Shown: positions 9,451-18,491, counted from the first letter of the stretch. The stretch: 64,000 bases of DNA from Algibacter lectus (GCF_900112395.1 NZ_FOLN01000012.1:80365-144364), one strand, 5' to 3'. Notes: generated from the letters alone by a model not told the origin. Numbers and translations: made by a program.

Positions 9451-9822
9451 TTAGTAACTCGTTTCTATAGCTGTAATTTTTGCATCGCCCCAAAGACTTT
9501 CAATATCATAGTACTCTCTAATTTGTTTTTGAAAAACATGTACTACAACATTAACATAATCCATTAACACCCACTCGGCATTATCTAAGCCTTCGGTGTG
9601 CCATGGATGATCTTTAAGTTCTTTGCTTACTTTTTTCTGAACAGAATTAACTATAGCGCTTACTTGTGTATTGGAAGTCCCTTCGCAAACTATAAAGTAG
9701 TCACAAACCGTATTTTCAATCTCTCGTAAATCTAGTATATTTATTTCTTTTCCTTTAACGTCTTCAATTCCACTGAGTATTACAGATATTAATTGGTCTG
9801 AGTTTATATTTTGTTTCGCCAT
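9451..9822 (-). CDS. rsfS: Ribosomal silencing factor RsfS
   Basis: 123 residues; Iojap/RsfS family, binds uL14 on the 50S subunit and blocks subunit joining in starved cells. The family core is clear: INILDLREIENTVCDYFIVC, EGTSNTQVSAI, HTEGLDNAEWVLMDYVNVVVHVF and the C-terminal REYYDIESLWGDA. It is the first gene of an rsfS-ftsH transcription unit, with a TAnnTTTG box 20 bases upstream, and is divergent from birA. Confidence 0.95.
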   Translation of the reverse strand: MAKQNINSDQLISVILSGIEDVKGKEINILDLREIENTVCDYFIVCEGTSNTQVSAIVNSVQKKVSKELKDHPWHTEGLDNAEWVLMDYVNVVVHVFQKQIREYYDIESLWGDAKITAIETSY

Positions 9823-9841
9823 TAATTTTATTTAATTTGTG

Positions 9842-9849
9842 CAAAGTTA
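9842..9849 (-). promoter_or_regulatory. Promoter -7 box for rsfS-ftsH
   Basis: Minus-strand TAACTTTG matches TAnnTTTG and lies 20 bases upstream of the rsfS start. No clear -33 TTTG was seen at the expected spacing. Confidence 0.55.
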
Positions 9850-9915
9850 TTATTTTTTTAGTTCTTTATGGTTTAAAATAATCATAAGATTTTATACTAG
9901 TGCAATAACTTCTGT

Positions 9916-10647
9916 ATGCGAATAATCAAACTTGATGCCATCAATTCCACAAACAGCTATTTACGCGAGCTTATTAGCAAGGGTAATGTGGAAGATTTTA
10001 CTGTTGTTTCAACCAAAAACCAAACTAAAGGTCGTGGGCAAATGGGTACAGTTTGGGAATCGAAAACAGCAAAAAACCTTACGTTTAGTGTGTTTAAAGA
10101 CGTTTCTCGCATAGAAACCGATCAGGCTTTTTATATAAGTGTGGTTACTGCATTGGCGATAATAAAAACTTTGAAGGAGCTTGGTATTCCTAAATTAAGT
10201 GTGAAATGGCCGAACGACATTTTGTCAGAAAATAAAAAGATTTGTGGTGTTTTAATTGAAAATGTCATAAAACAAAGTCAGTTAAAAGCCTCTATTATAG
10301 GAATTGGGTTGAATGTAAACCAAACAGAATTCGAGAATTTAACAAAAGCATCGTCGTTAAAATCAATATCGGGTAGGGTTTTTGTTTTGGATGAAGTGTT
10401 GGTTGCTCTGGTTTTAAATTTAGAATATTACTTCGGAATTTTAGAAACAGGAGACTTTAAAGTCCTGAAGAAAGAATATGAAGTCAATTTATTTCGAAAA
10501 AATAAACCTTCAACATTTAAAGATGCTGAAGGTTCTATGTTTTCTGGTTTTATAAAAGGAACTTCTCCTGAAGGCAAATTAGTAGTATTGCTAGAAGATG
10601 AAATTATAAAAACCTTTGATTTAAAAGAAATTTCACTGTTGTATTAA
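9916..10647 (+). CDS. birA: Biotin--[acetyl-CoA-carboxylase] ligase
   Basis: Attaches biotin to the carrier lysine of biotin-dependent carboxylases via biotinyl-5'-AMP. 243 residues: catalytic BPL domain with the nucleotide-binding loop GRGQMGTVW (39-47), KWPNDI (97-102), and the KKICGVLIE strand, followed by the small C-terminal BPL_C domain. There is no N-terminal helix-turn-helix, so this is a monofunctional ligase and not a BirA repressor. It converges on the SRPBCC gene, the two stop codons overlapping by 4 bases. Confidence 0.94.
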   Translation: MRIIKLDAINSTNSYLRELISKGNVEDFTVVSTKNQTKGRGQMGTVWESKTAKNLTFSVFKDVSRIETDQAFYISVVTALAIIKTLKELGIPKLSVKWPNDILSENKKICGVLIENVIKQSQLKASIIGIGLNVNQTEFENLTKASSLKSISGRVFVLDEVLVALVLNLEYYFGILETGDFKVLKKEYEVNLFRKNKPSTFKDAEGSMFSGFIKGTSPEGKLVVLLEDEIIKTFDLKEISLLY

Positions 10648-11039
10648 ATAGCTTTTGGCATATTTGTAGCAAGAGTTTCAATAAATTTTGTGATTGGGCC
10701 TTTAATCATCATGGCCATCATTGGGTTAAAATCACCAGCAAATTCTAATTGTACTTCACTGTTACCATCTGCAGTTTCAACAATATTTCCAATTAAAGAA
10801 AAATCGAGTTTTCCGCCTGCAGCACCTAAAACAATTTTATTTGGAGGGATAACCTCTTTCTTTTTTAAAACAATTTCTGGCATGCCTTTTAAAGCAAAAA
10901 GAAATTTGTCGTCGTCCAAAACTTCAAACTTGCTAATGTTTTCAGGCATTAAAGATTTAAAGTTTTTTATATCTTCTAAAAAGTTGAAAACTTCTTGAGG
11001 CGATTTAGTAACGTTAACTTTTGGGGATTCTAAATTCAT
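10644..11039 (-). CDS. SRPBCC family protein
   Basis: 131 residues forming one START/Bet v 1-like (SRPBCC) fold: an N-terminal strand, the helix pair PQEVFNFLEDIKNFKSLMPE, beta strands with ISKFEVLDDDKFLFALKGM and KIVLGAAGGKLDFSL, and a long C-terminal helix (KFIETLATNMPKAI). The fold binds hydrophobic ligands. No ligand or pathway can be assigned. Downstream of pyrE, with an AT palindrome between them. Confidence 0.75.
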   Translation of the reverse strand: MNLESPKVNVTKSPQEVFNFLEDIKNFKSLMPENISKFEVLDDDKFLFALKGMPEIVLKKKEVIPPNKIVLGAAGGKLDFSLIGNIVETADGNSEVQLEFAGDFNPMMAMMIKGPITKFIETLATNMPKAI

Positions 11040-11064
11040 TGTGTTATTTTTTTTTCGTTAGACT

Positions 11065-11092
11065 ATAAAATAGCTTTTAAAAGCTATTTTAT
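11065..11092. terminator. Perfect AT-rich palindrome, possible terminator after pyrE
   Basis: A 28-base perfect palindrome (ATAAAATAGCTTTT with its complement) in the 75-base gap between pyrE and the SRPBCC gene. The stem itself supplies the T-rich tail, so termination may be weak. Confidence 0.5.
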
Positions 11093-11114
11093 TTTACAGT
11101 ACACGTATTTTATA

Positions 11115-11759
11115 TCAAATAGCGTTCCATTCACTAGGATTGGAATTCCACTCCGATAGGGTTTTTAATTCTTTTTCAGAAATGTAATTAGTATCTAGCG
11201 CTTGCTCAAGTAAATTCTCGTAATTACTTAATGTATTTAATGTAACACCTTCTTCTGCAAAGTTTTTTGTAGCGACATCAAATCCGTAAGTAAAAATAGC
11301 AACCATGCCTTTCACATTTACTTTAGCTTCTTTTAAAGCTTTTACAGCGTTTAAACTGCTTTTTCCTGTGCTTATTAAATCTTCGACCACAACAACACTT
11401 TGTCCGCCTTCAATAAAACCTTCAATTTGGTTTTTCCGGCCGTGTCCTTTTGCATCTGGTCTAACATAAATAAACGGAAGCCCTAAGTATTCGGCAACCA
11501 ACATGCCTATACCAATTGCTCCTGTAGCTACTCCTGCAATAGCATCTGGTTTTCCGTATTGGTTTTCAATATGTTTAGCCATGGTTTCGCGCACGTAATT
11601 ACGTATCGCTGGATACGATAGTATAATACGATTGTCGCAATAAATTGGTGATTTCCAGCCAGAAGCCCAAGTAAAAGGTTCTTTTGGACTTAATTTTATT
11701 GCATGAACTTGCAATAAAACTTCGGCAGTTTTTTTAGCGGTGTCTTTGTTGAATATCAT
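11115..11759 (-). CDS. pyrE: Orotate phosphoribosyltransferase
   Basis: Forms OMP from orotate and PRPP in pyrimidine synthesis. 214 residues with the 13-residue PRPP-binding motif VVVVEDLISTGKS, the catalytic-loop region RPDAKGHGRKNQIEG (Lys and His of the flexible loop) and the N-terminal orotate-binding FTWASGWKSPIYCDNR. Divergent from the Nudix gene across ~130 bases. No other pyrimidine gene lies nearby. Confidence 0.96.
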   Translation of the reverse strand: MIFNKDTAKKTAEVLLQVHAIKLSPKEPFTWASGWKSPIYCDNRIILSYPAIRNYVRETMAKHIENQYGKPDAIAGVATGAIGIGMLVAEYLGLPFIYVRPDAKGHGRKNQIEGFIEGGQSVVVVEDLISTGKSSLNAVKALKEAKVNVKGMVAIFTYGFDVATKNFAEEGVTLNTLSNYENLLEQALDTNYISEKELKTLSEWNSNPSEWNAI

Positions 11760-11888
11760 GCCGTAAAATTACGTATAAATTTGCTTTTATTCTGATGTTG
11801 TAAATGGAATAAAAATATTTTTTTTCAACAATAAGCAGATTGTGAGTAAAAATGATATTTTTACCATATCATTAAATCAAATCTAACC

Positions 11889-12470
11889 ATGCACAAGATT
11901 TTTGTAAATAATAAGCCAATAACTTTAACAACCAACACCGAGAAGGGCGAAGGTTACAAAACTTATAAGCTAAAACGAGTAGGTTTATATCGAGCTATAC
12001 GGAAGTTGAATAGAACCAATTTACAAGAGGTTAGGCTTACACATAAAAATGAAAGTAAACTACTTTCTAAGTTTTTAAAGAAGTTACCCAATGTAATTGC
12101 TGGTGGTGGAAAGGTGTATAATGATGAAGGAAAAGTGCTTTTTATTTTTAGAAATGATAAATGGGATTTGCCTAAAGGAAAAGCCGAAGGCAACGAAACC
12201 ATTGAGGAAACGGCAATTCGTGAAGTTGAAGAAGAGACCAAAGTAGAAGGTTTAGAAATTGTGAGACCGCTAGAAACTACGTATCATATTTTTAAGAGAA
12301 ATGGACGCTACAAAATAAAAATCACGTATTGGTTTGAAATGAAAACGAGTTTTACCGGAGAACTTAAGCCTCAAAAAAAAGAAGGTATAACTAAAGTGAA
12401 ATGGTTAGGTAAAAAGAAAACAGCTAAGGCATTAGAGAATTCTTATGCCAATATAAAATTATTGTTTTAG
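11889..12470 (+). CDS. Nudix hydrolase
   Basis: 193 residues: an unusual basic N-terminal region (~1-68), then a Nudix domain. The Nudix box reads GKAEGNETIEETAIREVEEE followed by TKVEG, matching GX5EX7REUXEE; the usual glycine near the end of the box is lysine, while all metal-binding glutamates are kept. The basic surface and WDLPKGKAEGNE resemble Nudix enzymes acting on nucleoside polyphosphates. Substrate unknown. Single gene, divergent from pyrE and ending in a terminator shared with the converging DUF192 gene. Confidence 0.85.
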   Translation: MHKIFVNNKPITLTTNTEKGEGYKTYKLKRVGLYRAIRKLNRTNLQEVRLTHKNESKLLSKFLKKLPNVIAGGGKVYNDEGKVLFIFRNDKWDLPKGKAEGNETIEETAIREVEEETKVEGLEIVRPLETTYHIFKRNGRYKIKITYWFEMKTSFTGELKPQKKEGITKVKWLGKKKTAKALENSYANIKLLF

Positions 12471-12497
12471 GTTGAAAATTTGAATACTTGAGATATA

Positions 12498-12534
12498 AAA
12501 AAAAGCATAAAATATTAAATCTTATGCTTTTTTT
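12498..12534. terminator. Intrinsic terminator, Nudix / DUF192 genes
   Basis: A 13 bp stem (AAAAAAAGCATAA with TTATGCTTTTTTT) between two converging genes; can act in both directions. Confidence 0.8.
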
Positions 12535-12575
12535 ATGACCTAGAAGAGGCTTTATGTAAACTGTTTTTATCTTTT

Positions 12576-13067
12576 TCACTTCGAAATCTTACTGTAATTA
12601 ATAGAATCTCCAACAGAAAGTTCCCAAAGATCGACTAAACCAGCGTTAACTTCTAAAACGTATTTTGCAGGAGCGTTAGACGGTAAAGAAGTTTCATCAA
12701 ATGGCTTTGCATTCTTTTGAAAACTTACAATAGTTTTATTCTCATTAATATAAATAAGGTCTAATGCTATTTTTGTATTCTTCATATAGAAATAACGCTC
12801 GGTGACATCATCAAAAACAAAGAGTATACCTTGGTTGGTTTCCATGGAGTTTCGATACATCAATCCGGTTTGGATGTCAAAATCGGTGTCAGCTATTTCA
12901 ATATCTAAAACTACTTTAGAATCATTTGCTTTGGTAATCGTTAGCTCGCCTTCTTTAGTGAAAAGTACTTCGGTTTGAGTGATTACCTTAGCTTCATCTT
13001 TACAATTTGAAAGGGATAATACGGTAAAACCTATAGCTAAAATGAAACCAAATTGTTTTAAAGTCAT
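12576..13067 (-). CDS. DUF192 domain lipoprotein
   Basis: 163 residues with a type II signal peptide (lipobox LSNC, lipid Cys22). The rest is a DUF192 domain: DIQTGLMYRNSMETNQGILFVF, FYMKNTKIALDLIYIN, and ending in LEVNAGLVDLWELSVGD. The family has no settled biochemical function. It starts one base after the end of lgt, the enzyme that would lipidate it, so they form an operon. Confidence 0.85.
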   Translation of the reverse strand: MTLKQFGFILAIGFTVLSLSNCKDEAKVITQTEVLFTKEGELTITKANDSKVVLDIEIADTDFDIQTGLMYRNSMETNQGILFVFDDVTERYFYMKNTKIALDLIYINENKTIVSFQKNAKPFDETSLPSNAPAKYVLEVNAGLVDLWELSVGDSINYSKISK

Positions 13068-13068
13068 T

Positions 13069-13995
13069 TTATTTTACTGCATTTTTAGGTTTGTACATAA
13101 ACATAAAGTAAAGCCCTAAAAGTACAAATGGAACACTTAACCATTGCCCTGTGTTTAATGCCCAAGTAGCACGCTCATCAACTTGCGCTTCTTTTACAAA
13201 CTCCACAAAGAATCTTACCGTCCAAAGTAGGACTAGAAACAAGCCAAATAAAAAGCCTGTTTGGTCTCTTTTATCTGTTTTTATGTAGAAATATAAAAGA
13301 ATTAAAAAGACAAAAATATAGCAAAACGATTCGTATAACTGTGCTGGATGTCTGTACGGTACAGCTTCTAATAAGCTACTGAATTTTGGGTTATTGGTTA
13401 CAGCGTTATAGGCAGCTTGAACATCGTTTATGCCTGTACGTTGCATAATTTCATTTTTGTAATATTCATCTTGAATAAAACGAACACCAAAACTAGAATC
13501 GGTAATTTTACCTATAATTTCAGAGTTTATAAAGTTTCCAATACGAATGAAAATAGCACCAGAGGCCACAGGAATTACAATGCGGTCTAAAATCCATAAA
13601 ATCGATTTGTAATTATATTTTCGTCTGTATAAATACATGCCAATAATAATTCCGATAGCTGCACCATGACTCGCTAAACCTTGAAAGCCTGTAAACTCAA
13701 AGCCTCCTTTAAATTTTACTGGAAGAAAGATGCTTAAAAAATCTTGAGATATTAATTCCGATTGATAGAAGATAACGTGACCTAAGCGCGCACCTATCAT
13801 GGTAGAAAGCACAGTATAAATAAATAAAGGATCTAAATATTCTAACGATATTTTTTCTTTAGTAAAAATACGTTTCATTATATACCAACCAATAACAAAG
13901 GCGGTAACCCACATAAGGCTGTAAAAATGGATTTTAAAATTCCCAATAATATCGATTCCTGTTACGGGATTCCAATCAAATTTTAATAGTTGCAT
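13069..13995 (-). CDS. lgt: Prolipoprotein diacylglyceryl transferase
   Basis: Adds diacylglyceryl from phosphatidylglycerol to the lipobox cysteine, the first step of lipoprotein maturation in the inner membrane. 308 residues, about seven TM segments. Family signatures visible: ARLGHVIFYQ, SHGAAIG, RIGNFINSEIIG (the Lgt signature with the essential Asn/Glu), and YRHPAQLYESF. Operon with the DUF192 lipoprotein gene. Four further predicted lipoproteins in the window (PPIase, GldI, PhoD-like, TlpA-like) would be its clients. Confidence 0.96.
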   Translation of the reverse strand: MQLLKFDWNPVTGIDIIGNFKIHFYSLMWVTAFVIGWYIMKRIFTKEKISLEYLDPLFIYTVLSTMIGARLGHVIFYQSELISQDFLSIFLPVKFKGGFEFTGFQGLASHGAAIGIIIGMYLYRRKYNYKSILWILDRIVIPVASGAIFIRIGNFINSEIIGKITDSSFGVRFIQDEYYKNEIMQRTGINDVQAAYNAVTNNPKFSSLLEAVPYRHPAQLYESFCYIFVFLILLYFYIKTDKRDQTGFLFGLFLVLLWTVRFFVEFVKEAQVDERATWALNTGQWLSVPFVLLGLYFMFMYKPKNAVK

Positions 13996-14159
13996 AGGTT
14001 TTGTTTTTCAGTGCGAAATTAAGCGTTTCAGACTGGTTTTATGTTATGTTTTATTTAAAAATAAGAATTCAGAGTTGTACGTGCTCTAAGCTTCTTTGTA
14101 ATTCTATGTTGCGTTAAAACATCAATAAATATCAGAGATGTATTCAAGTTTTGTATTCT

Positions 14160-15287
14160 TTATTTTAAAAGCTCTAAAACTTCAACTTCAAATATAATAT
14201 TGGTTTTTCCTGGTATACCTCGGTTTCCCGATTCACCGTAGGCTAAGTGATATGGAATAAATAGGGTCGCTTTGTCTCCAACACTTAGTTGTTGTAAGCC
14301 TTCTTTAAAACCTGCAATCATTTTGGCATCTGGACCAATTTCGGCAGTAATAGGTTGGTAAGCATTATGGGCTTTTTTACGTTCGTTTACAGCATCTAAA
14401 GCTTCGGCTATTTCTAGTTTACTTGTGTCTAATAGGCTTCCGTCTTCAAAATAAACAGCGTAATGCGTTATTAATTCTGCAGTTTCAGGTAGCTTTTCTC
14501 CTGTTCCTTTTTCTGTAATTAGATATTTTAAGCCTGAAGGAAGTGCGATTGCCTTTTCTTTTTGAGCTTTAAATTTATCCTTAGTTGCTTTTAAAATAGC
14601 AGCGGCTTTTGCTTCTTTTTCTTTTGCTATACGTTCTGCTTCAGCAAAATGATTTACGAAAATGTTTGGTGCATCAAATTTCTTGGCAGCTTTACCTTTT
14701 CTGATAATGTTTAATTCTTCAAGAATAACATCTTCAATAGGTCTGTCGTTTCTGTCTACTTCTACATTAGAAATGCTATCTTGAACATCTAAGCCAATAA
14801 CTAATTCACCAAAAACACTATGCCTGTTGTCTAAATTAGGTTTAGGAACTTCTGTAATAAAAAACTGAGATCCGTTGGTATTTGCTCCAGAGTTAGCCAT
14901 GGATAGTATACCTGGTTTGTCATGTTTTAAATCTGGAGAAAATTCATCCATAAATTTGTAACCTGCATCACCAGAACCTGTGCCTGTAGGATCACCACCT
15001 TGTATCATAAATTTATCTATAACTCTATGGAAAATAATGCCGTTATAGAATTTTTTCTTTTTGAATTTTTTATCCACCATGGTATTTTCGCCTTCAGCTA
15101 AGGAAACGAAATTAGCAACCGTTACGGGTGTTATTTCATAGTTTAATTTAGCTACCATAACGCCTTTGTTTGTAATGAATTCGGCATATATCCCATCTTC
15201 TAAATCTGGATATTGCGCTTTGCAGGATGTTAGGTTAAGTACTAATGTAAAGAGAACGAGTTTTATAGCGTTTTTTAATAAATACAT
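14160..15287 (-). CDS. Cyclophilin-FKBP fusion peptidyl-prolyl isomerase, lipoprotein
   Basis: 375 residues. Lipobox LTSC (Cys22), then a cyclophilin domain ~32-195 with the catalytic FHRVIDKFMIQGGDPTGTG stretch and GSQFFIT. A charged helical linker (~196-240) leads to a C-terminal FKBP domain ~245-375 with GSLLDTS and LFIPYHLAYGESG. Two unrelated PPIase folds on one lipoprotein suggest an envelope foldase, probably facing the periplasm. It lies one base after gldI, in an nrnA-gldI-PPIase operon. The next upstream gene, lgt, is on the same strand about 160 bases downstream. Confidence 0.92.
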   Translation of the reverse strand: MYLLKNAIKLVLFTLVLNLTSCKAQYPDLEDGIYAEFITNKGVMVAKLNYEITPVTVANFVSLAEGENTMVDKKFKKKKFYNGIIFHRVIDKFMIQGGDPTGTGSGDAGYKFMDEFSPDLKHDKPGILSMANSGANTNGSQFFITEVPKPNLDNRHSVFGELVIGLDVQDSISNVEVDRNDRPIEDVILEELNIIRKGKAAKKFDAPNIFVNHFAEAERIAKEKEAKAAAILKATKDKFKAQKEKAIALPSGLKYLITEKGTGEKLPETAELITHYAVYFEDGSLLDTSKLEIAEALDAVNERKKAHNAYQPITAEIGPDAKMIAGFKEGLQQLSVGDKATLFIPYHLAYGESGNRGIPGKTNIIFEVEVLELLK

Positions 15288-15288
15288 A

Positions 15289-15834
15289 TTAGTTGTTTTG
15301 ATTTTGGGTAATAGAGTTTACGGTAACCTCACAAATTAAAGGTGTATTTGGACCAATTTTATTTTCATCTCCATAATAACCGTATGCACGATCTGAAGGA
15401 AAAATAAAGGTTACAGTTTCACCAGCTTTCATGAGTTTTAAGCCATGGCGTAAACCTGTAAAAAGTTCTTGCTTGTCCATAGCATAATTTTGCGTTTTTA
15501 AATCTGCTTTAGAGTAAATTTCGTTTCCATTAAGGCTTTTAACATCGTAATCGAAATTTATTAGGTCTCCAAAGCCAGGTGTTTTTAAGCTGTCGCTTTC
15601 TGTTTTAGTTTGGTATTTATACCAAAAACCAGTGTCTGAGGCTAAATAAGTGCCATCATCGGCTTCCATTATTTTTTCAATAACGGCTTTTTCTTTAGCA
15701 AAACGTTTTTTGTTAAGAGCGATAGAAGCATCAATATACGATCCCGATTTTGTAGAAATAGGTTGCCTTGCTTCTGGGCTTTTACAATTAAAAACAAGTA
15801 GGGCAAGTAGGGTTGTGGCAATTAGTTTATTCAT
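15289..15834 (-). CDS. gldI: Gliding motility lipoprotein GldI (FKBP-type PPIase)
   Basis: 181 residues, lipobox VFNC (Cys17), followed by one FKBP domain (~75-175): PGFGDLINFDYDV, LFTGLRHGLKLMKAGE and FIFPSDRAYGYYGDE. GldI is one of the lipoproteins needed for gliding and type IX secretion in flavobacteria, where its PPIase is thought to help fold other machinery proteins. Its presence marks this as a T9SS/gliding-type organism, consistent with the giant surface protein at the end of the window. It overlaps nrnA by 8 bases. Confidence 0.88.
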   Translation of the reverse strand: MNKLIATTLLALLVFNCKSPEARQPISTKSGSYIDASIALNKKRFAKEKAVIEKIMEADDGTYLASDTGFWYKYQTKTESDSLKTPGFGDLINFDYDVKSLNGNEIYSKADLKTQNYAMDKQELFTGLRHGLKLMKAGETVTFIFPSDRAYGYYGDENKIGPNTPLICEVTVNSITQNQNN

Positions 15835-16846
15835 TGTTTAAAGCATTATTATAACTAGGTAATATACTAATAAATTTCTCAATAGTTTCAGCTAGTGGTA
15901 GGTCGCTTTTTCCACCGGCTGCATTGGTGTGGCCACCGCCATGGAAGTGAGCGCGAGACATTTCGTTTACCGAAAAATCACCTTTAGAACGTAAAGATAT
16001 TTTAATAATTCCTTCTTGCTTATCTTCTATAAAAATAGCGGCAAGTACAACTCCACTTAGTGATAATGCATAGTTTACAACCCCTTCAGTGTCTCCTTTT
16101 TTGAAGTTAAAACGATTAAGTTCATCTTGAGATAGCGTAATATATGCCGCTCTAGATTCTGGAACTACTTTTAAATTACTTAAGGCACAACCCAATAGTT
16201 GCAGACGTTCATAGCTGTTTGTGTCGTAAATATTATTATGAATTTTAGTGTTGTCAGCACCTTTTTCAATAAGCTTCGCTATAATTTCGTGCGTTTTATT
16301 TGTGGTAGAACGGAATCTAAACGATCCGGTATCTGTCATAATTCCAACGTAAATGCAAGTTGCAATATCGGCATCAATTAAATCGGTATCGCCTAGCATG
16401 TCGATAAAATTATAAATCATTTCGCAAGTTGAACTCATGCTTACGTCGCTATACGTGTAAGTCGCGTAATCATCTGGTGCTTGGTGATGGTCTATCATTA
16501 CCTTTAGAGCTTTGCTTTCAGAAAGTGGTATTTCCATATTTCCAGTTCTATGGAAAGCGTTAAAGTCTAAAGTAAAAATAATATCGGAAGATTCAATTAA
16601 ACTATTACAGGTTTTTGTTTGATAATCGTAAACCGAAATTGTGTCATTTCCGGGAATCCATTTTAAAAAAGTAGGATAATCATTTGGTACAATAACAGTC
16701 GCATTATGATTTCCTTTTAAAAGATAATGGTAAAGCGCTAAAGTTGATCCAATAGCGTCGCCATCAGGGTTTTTATGTGGAACAATAACTATTTTTTTAG
16801 GGCTAGATAATAGTTCCTTTATGTTGGTAATGTCTTCTTTTTTCAT
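15827..16846 (-). CDS. nrnA: DHH-family bifunctional oligoribonuclease / pAp phosphatase
   Basis: 339 residues. The DHH domain has PHKNPDGDAIGS (~24-35), DFNAFHRTG and the hallmark MIDHHQAPD; the C-terminal DHHA1 domain has HFHGGGHTNAAGG. This is the NrnA layout: degrades nano-RNAs and dephosphorylates 3'-phosphoadenosine 5'-phosphate, Mn-dependent, cytoplasmic. First gene of the nrnA-gldI-PPIase operon, divergent from the PhoD-like gene across only 79 bases. Minus-strand TATCTTCG in that gap is one mismatch away from the promoter consensus. Confidence 0.9.
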   Translation of the reverse strand: MKKEDITNIKELLSSPKKIVIVPHKNPDGDAIGSTLALYHYLLKGNHNATVIVPNDYPTFLKWIPGNDTISVYDYQTKTCNSLIESSDIIFTLDFNAFHRTGNMEIPLSESKALKVMIDHHQAPDDYATYTYSDVSMSSTCEMIYNFIDMLGDTDLIDADIATCIYVGIMTDTGSFRFRSTTNKTHEIIAKLIEKGADNTKIHNNIYDTNSYERLQLLGCALSNLKVVPESRAAYITLSQDELNRFNFKKGDTEGVVNYALSLSGVVLAAIFIEDKQEGIIKISLRSKGDFSVNEMSRAHFHGGGHTNAAGGKSDLPLAETIEKFISILPSYNNALNNE

Positions 16847-16925
16847 AGGAAACGAAGATACAATTTAATAATATAGACTTAAAATAGAATCTTGTACTTT
16901 TATAGAAAAATTAACGGTAAAGTAG

Positions 16926-17963
16926 ATGAAAACAAGATTGATATTTAGTGTTTTTGTGCTAGCTTCAGTTTTCTGGGCTTGTAAAACATCGCAATTAGAA
17001 CTTAATAAAAATGTAGAAACAGAATATGATACAACTATTGCTTTTGGGTCTTGCAATAAGCAAAATGTCGAAAATAAACTTTGGGTTGAAGTCCTAAAAC
17101 ATAAGCCCGATTTATGGATTTGGGGAGGCGATAATGTCTATGCTGATACTGATGATATGGTTAAATTGAGAGCTGATTATGAAACTTTACTTGCTAATAA
17201 AGGGTATAAAGCATTAAGAGAAACAACTGAAGTTACAGGAACATGGGACGATCATGATTATGGTTTAAATGATGGTGGTGTCGAGTTTGAAGCTAAAAAG
17301 GGTAGTCAGCAATTGTTCTTGGATTTTTTGAAAGTACCAAAAGATAGTGAAAGACGATATCGCGAAGGTGTTTATAGTTCTCAAATTGTAAAGGCATTAA
17401 ATGGTAGTGTGAAAGTTATTGTTTTAGATACTCGTTATTTTCGGACAGCATTAACGGATGACAAAAAAAATAAAAATAGATATGAACCTGGTGTTTACGG
17501 AGAAGGTACCATTTTGGGTGAGAAACAGTGGCAATGGTTGGAGGCAGAATTAAATGGGTCGGATGCTGATTTTAATATAATTGTAAGTAGCATTCAGGTA
17601 TTGTCTGCAGAACATGGTTTTGAAAAGTGGAGTAATTTTCCGCACGAAGTCGATAAGTTGAAGTCTTTAATCAAAAAATCTAATGCCAAAGGTGTGATGG
17701 TGCTTTCTGGAGATCGACATATTTCAGAATTTTCTAAAACAAAAATAGAAGGTGTTAGTTTTCCTTTAGTAGATTTCACATCTAGCGGTTTAACGCATGT
17801 TTATAATGATTTTACTTCAGAGTCTAATAAATACAGGGTTTTAGAGGTTGTTCCTGAATTGAGTTTTGGTGTTTTGAAATTTAATTTTGAAGCAAAAACA
17901 GTACTTATGGAAATGCGAGGTGTAGGTAATATATTGCAACAAAAACTTTTACAAACCTATTAA
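16926..17963 (+). CDS. PhoD-like phosphatase / metallophosphoesterase lipoprotein
   Basis: 345 residues with lipobox VFWAC (Cys19). The PhoD-family phosphatase core follows: FGSCNKQ (~41-47), WGGDNVYADT (metal site), TWDDHDYGLND, LDTRYFR and LSGDRHISEF. Family members hydrolyse phosphate mono- and diesters with Fe/Ca or similar metals. The lipobox suggests surface or periplasmic anchoring. Single gene; no phosphate-transport genes nearby, so regulation by phosphate cannot be argued from context. Confidence 0.88.
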   Translation: MKTRLIFSVFVLASVFWACKTSQLELNKNVETEYDTTIAFGSCNKQNVENKLWVEVLKHKPDLWIWGGDNVYADTDDMVKLRADYETLLANKGYKALRETTEVTGTWDDHDYGLNDGGVEFEAKKGSQQLFLDFLKVPKDSERRYREGVYSSQIVKALNGSVKVIVLDTRYFRTALTDDKKNKNRYEPGVYGEGTILGEKQWQWLEAELNGSDADFNIIVSSIQVLSAEHGFEKWSNFPHEVDKLKSLIKKSNAKGVMVLSGDRHISEFSKTKIEGVSFPLVDFTSSGLTHVYNDFTSESNKYRVLEVVPELSFGVLKFNFEAKTVLMEMRGVGNILQQKLLQTY

Positions 17964-17985
17964 GCTGTAAACAAATATAAAACTG

Positions 17986-17993
17986 TACTTTTG
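17986..17993 (+). promoter_or_regulatory. Promoter -7 box for ndk
   Basis: TACTTTTG, a perfect TAnnTTTG match 22 bases before the ndk ATG. It overlaps the TTG (17991) at which the frame could nominally open, supporting the downstream ATG. Confidence 0.6.
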
Positions 17994-18014
17994 CAGAAAT
18001 TTAAAAAAATAAAA

Positions 18015-18434
18015 ATGGCAACAAATAGAACATTTACAATGCTAAAGCCAGATGCTGTTGAAAACGGACACATTGGTGCAATATTAGAAAAAATTTCAGC
18101 TTCAGGATTTAGAATTGTAGCTATGAAATTAACACAAATGACAAAAGCTGACGCTGAAGCATTTTATGCTGTACACAACGAGCGTCCATTTTTTGGAGAA
18201 TTAGTTGAATTCATGACTAGAGGCCCAATAGTTGCTGCAATTTTAGAAAAAGAAAATGCAGTAAACGATTTTAGAACTTTAATTGGTGCTACAAACCCTG
18301 CAGATGCAGCTGAAGGCACTATTCGTAAAATGTATGCAACGTCTATGGGCGAAAATGCTGTACATGGTAGTGATAGTGACGAGAATGCAGCTATTGAAGG
18401 TGAATTTCACTTCGCTGGAAGAGAGCAATTTTAA
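18015..18434 (+). CDS. ndk: Nucleoside diphosphate kinase
   Basis: Transfers the gamma-phosphate from ATP to nucleoside diphosphates through a phospho-histidine. 139 residues from the ATG at 18015, the usual NDK length ([18 protein letters not shown]). The active-site histidine is in NAVHGSDS, and ERPFFGELV and GPIVAAILE are conserved family elements. Monocistronic: own promoter box and a strong terminator about 60 bases after the stop. Confidence 0.97.
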   Translation: MATNRTFTMLKPDAVENGHIGAILEKISASGFRIVAMKLTQMTKADAEAFYAVHNERPFFGELVEFMTRGPIVAAILEKENAVNDFRTLIGATNPADAAEGTIRKMYATSMGENAVHGSDSDENAAIEGEFHFAGREQF

Positions 18435-18491
18435 TTAAAACTAATCCATCAAGGCTATGCCTTAAGAGTGTTTTAAAAAATAGTATTACAT

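Noticed and set aside
16199..16381. Plus-strand 60-codon ORF inside nrnA
   Set aside because: Antisense shadow of conserved DHH-domain codons with no start context.
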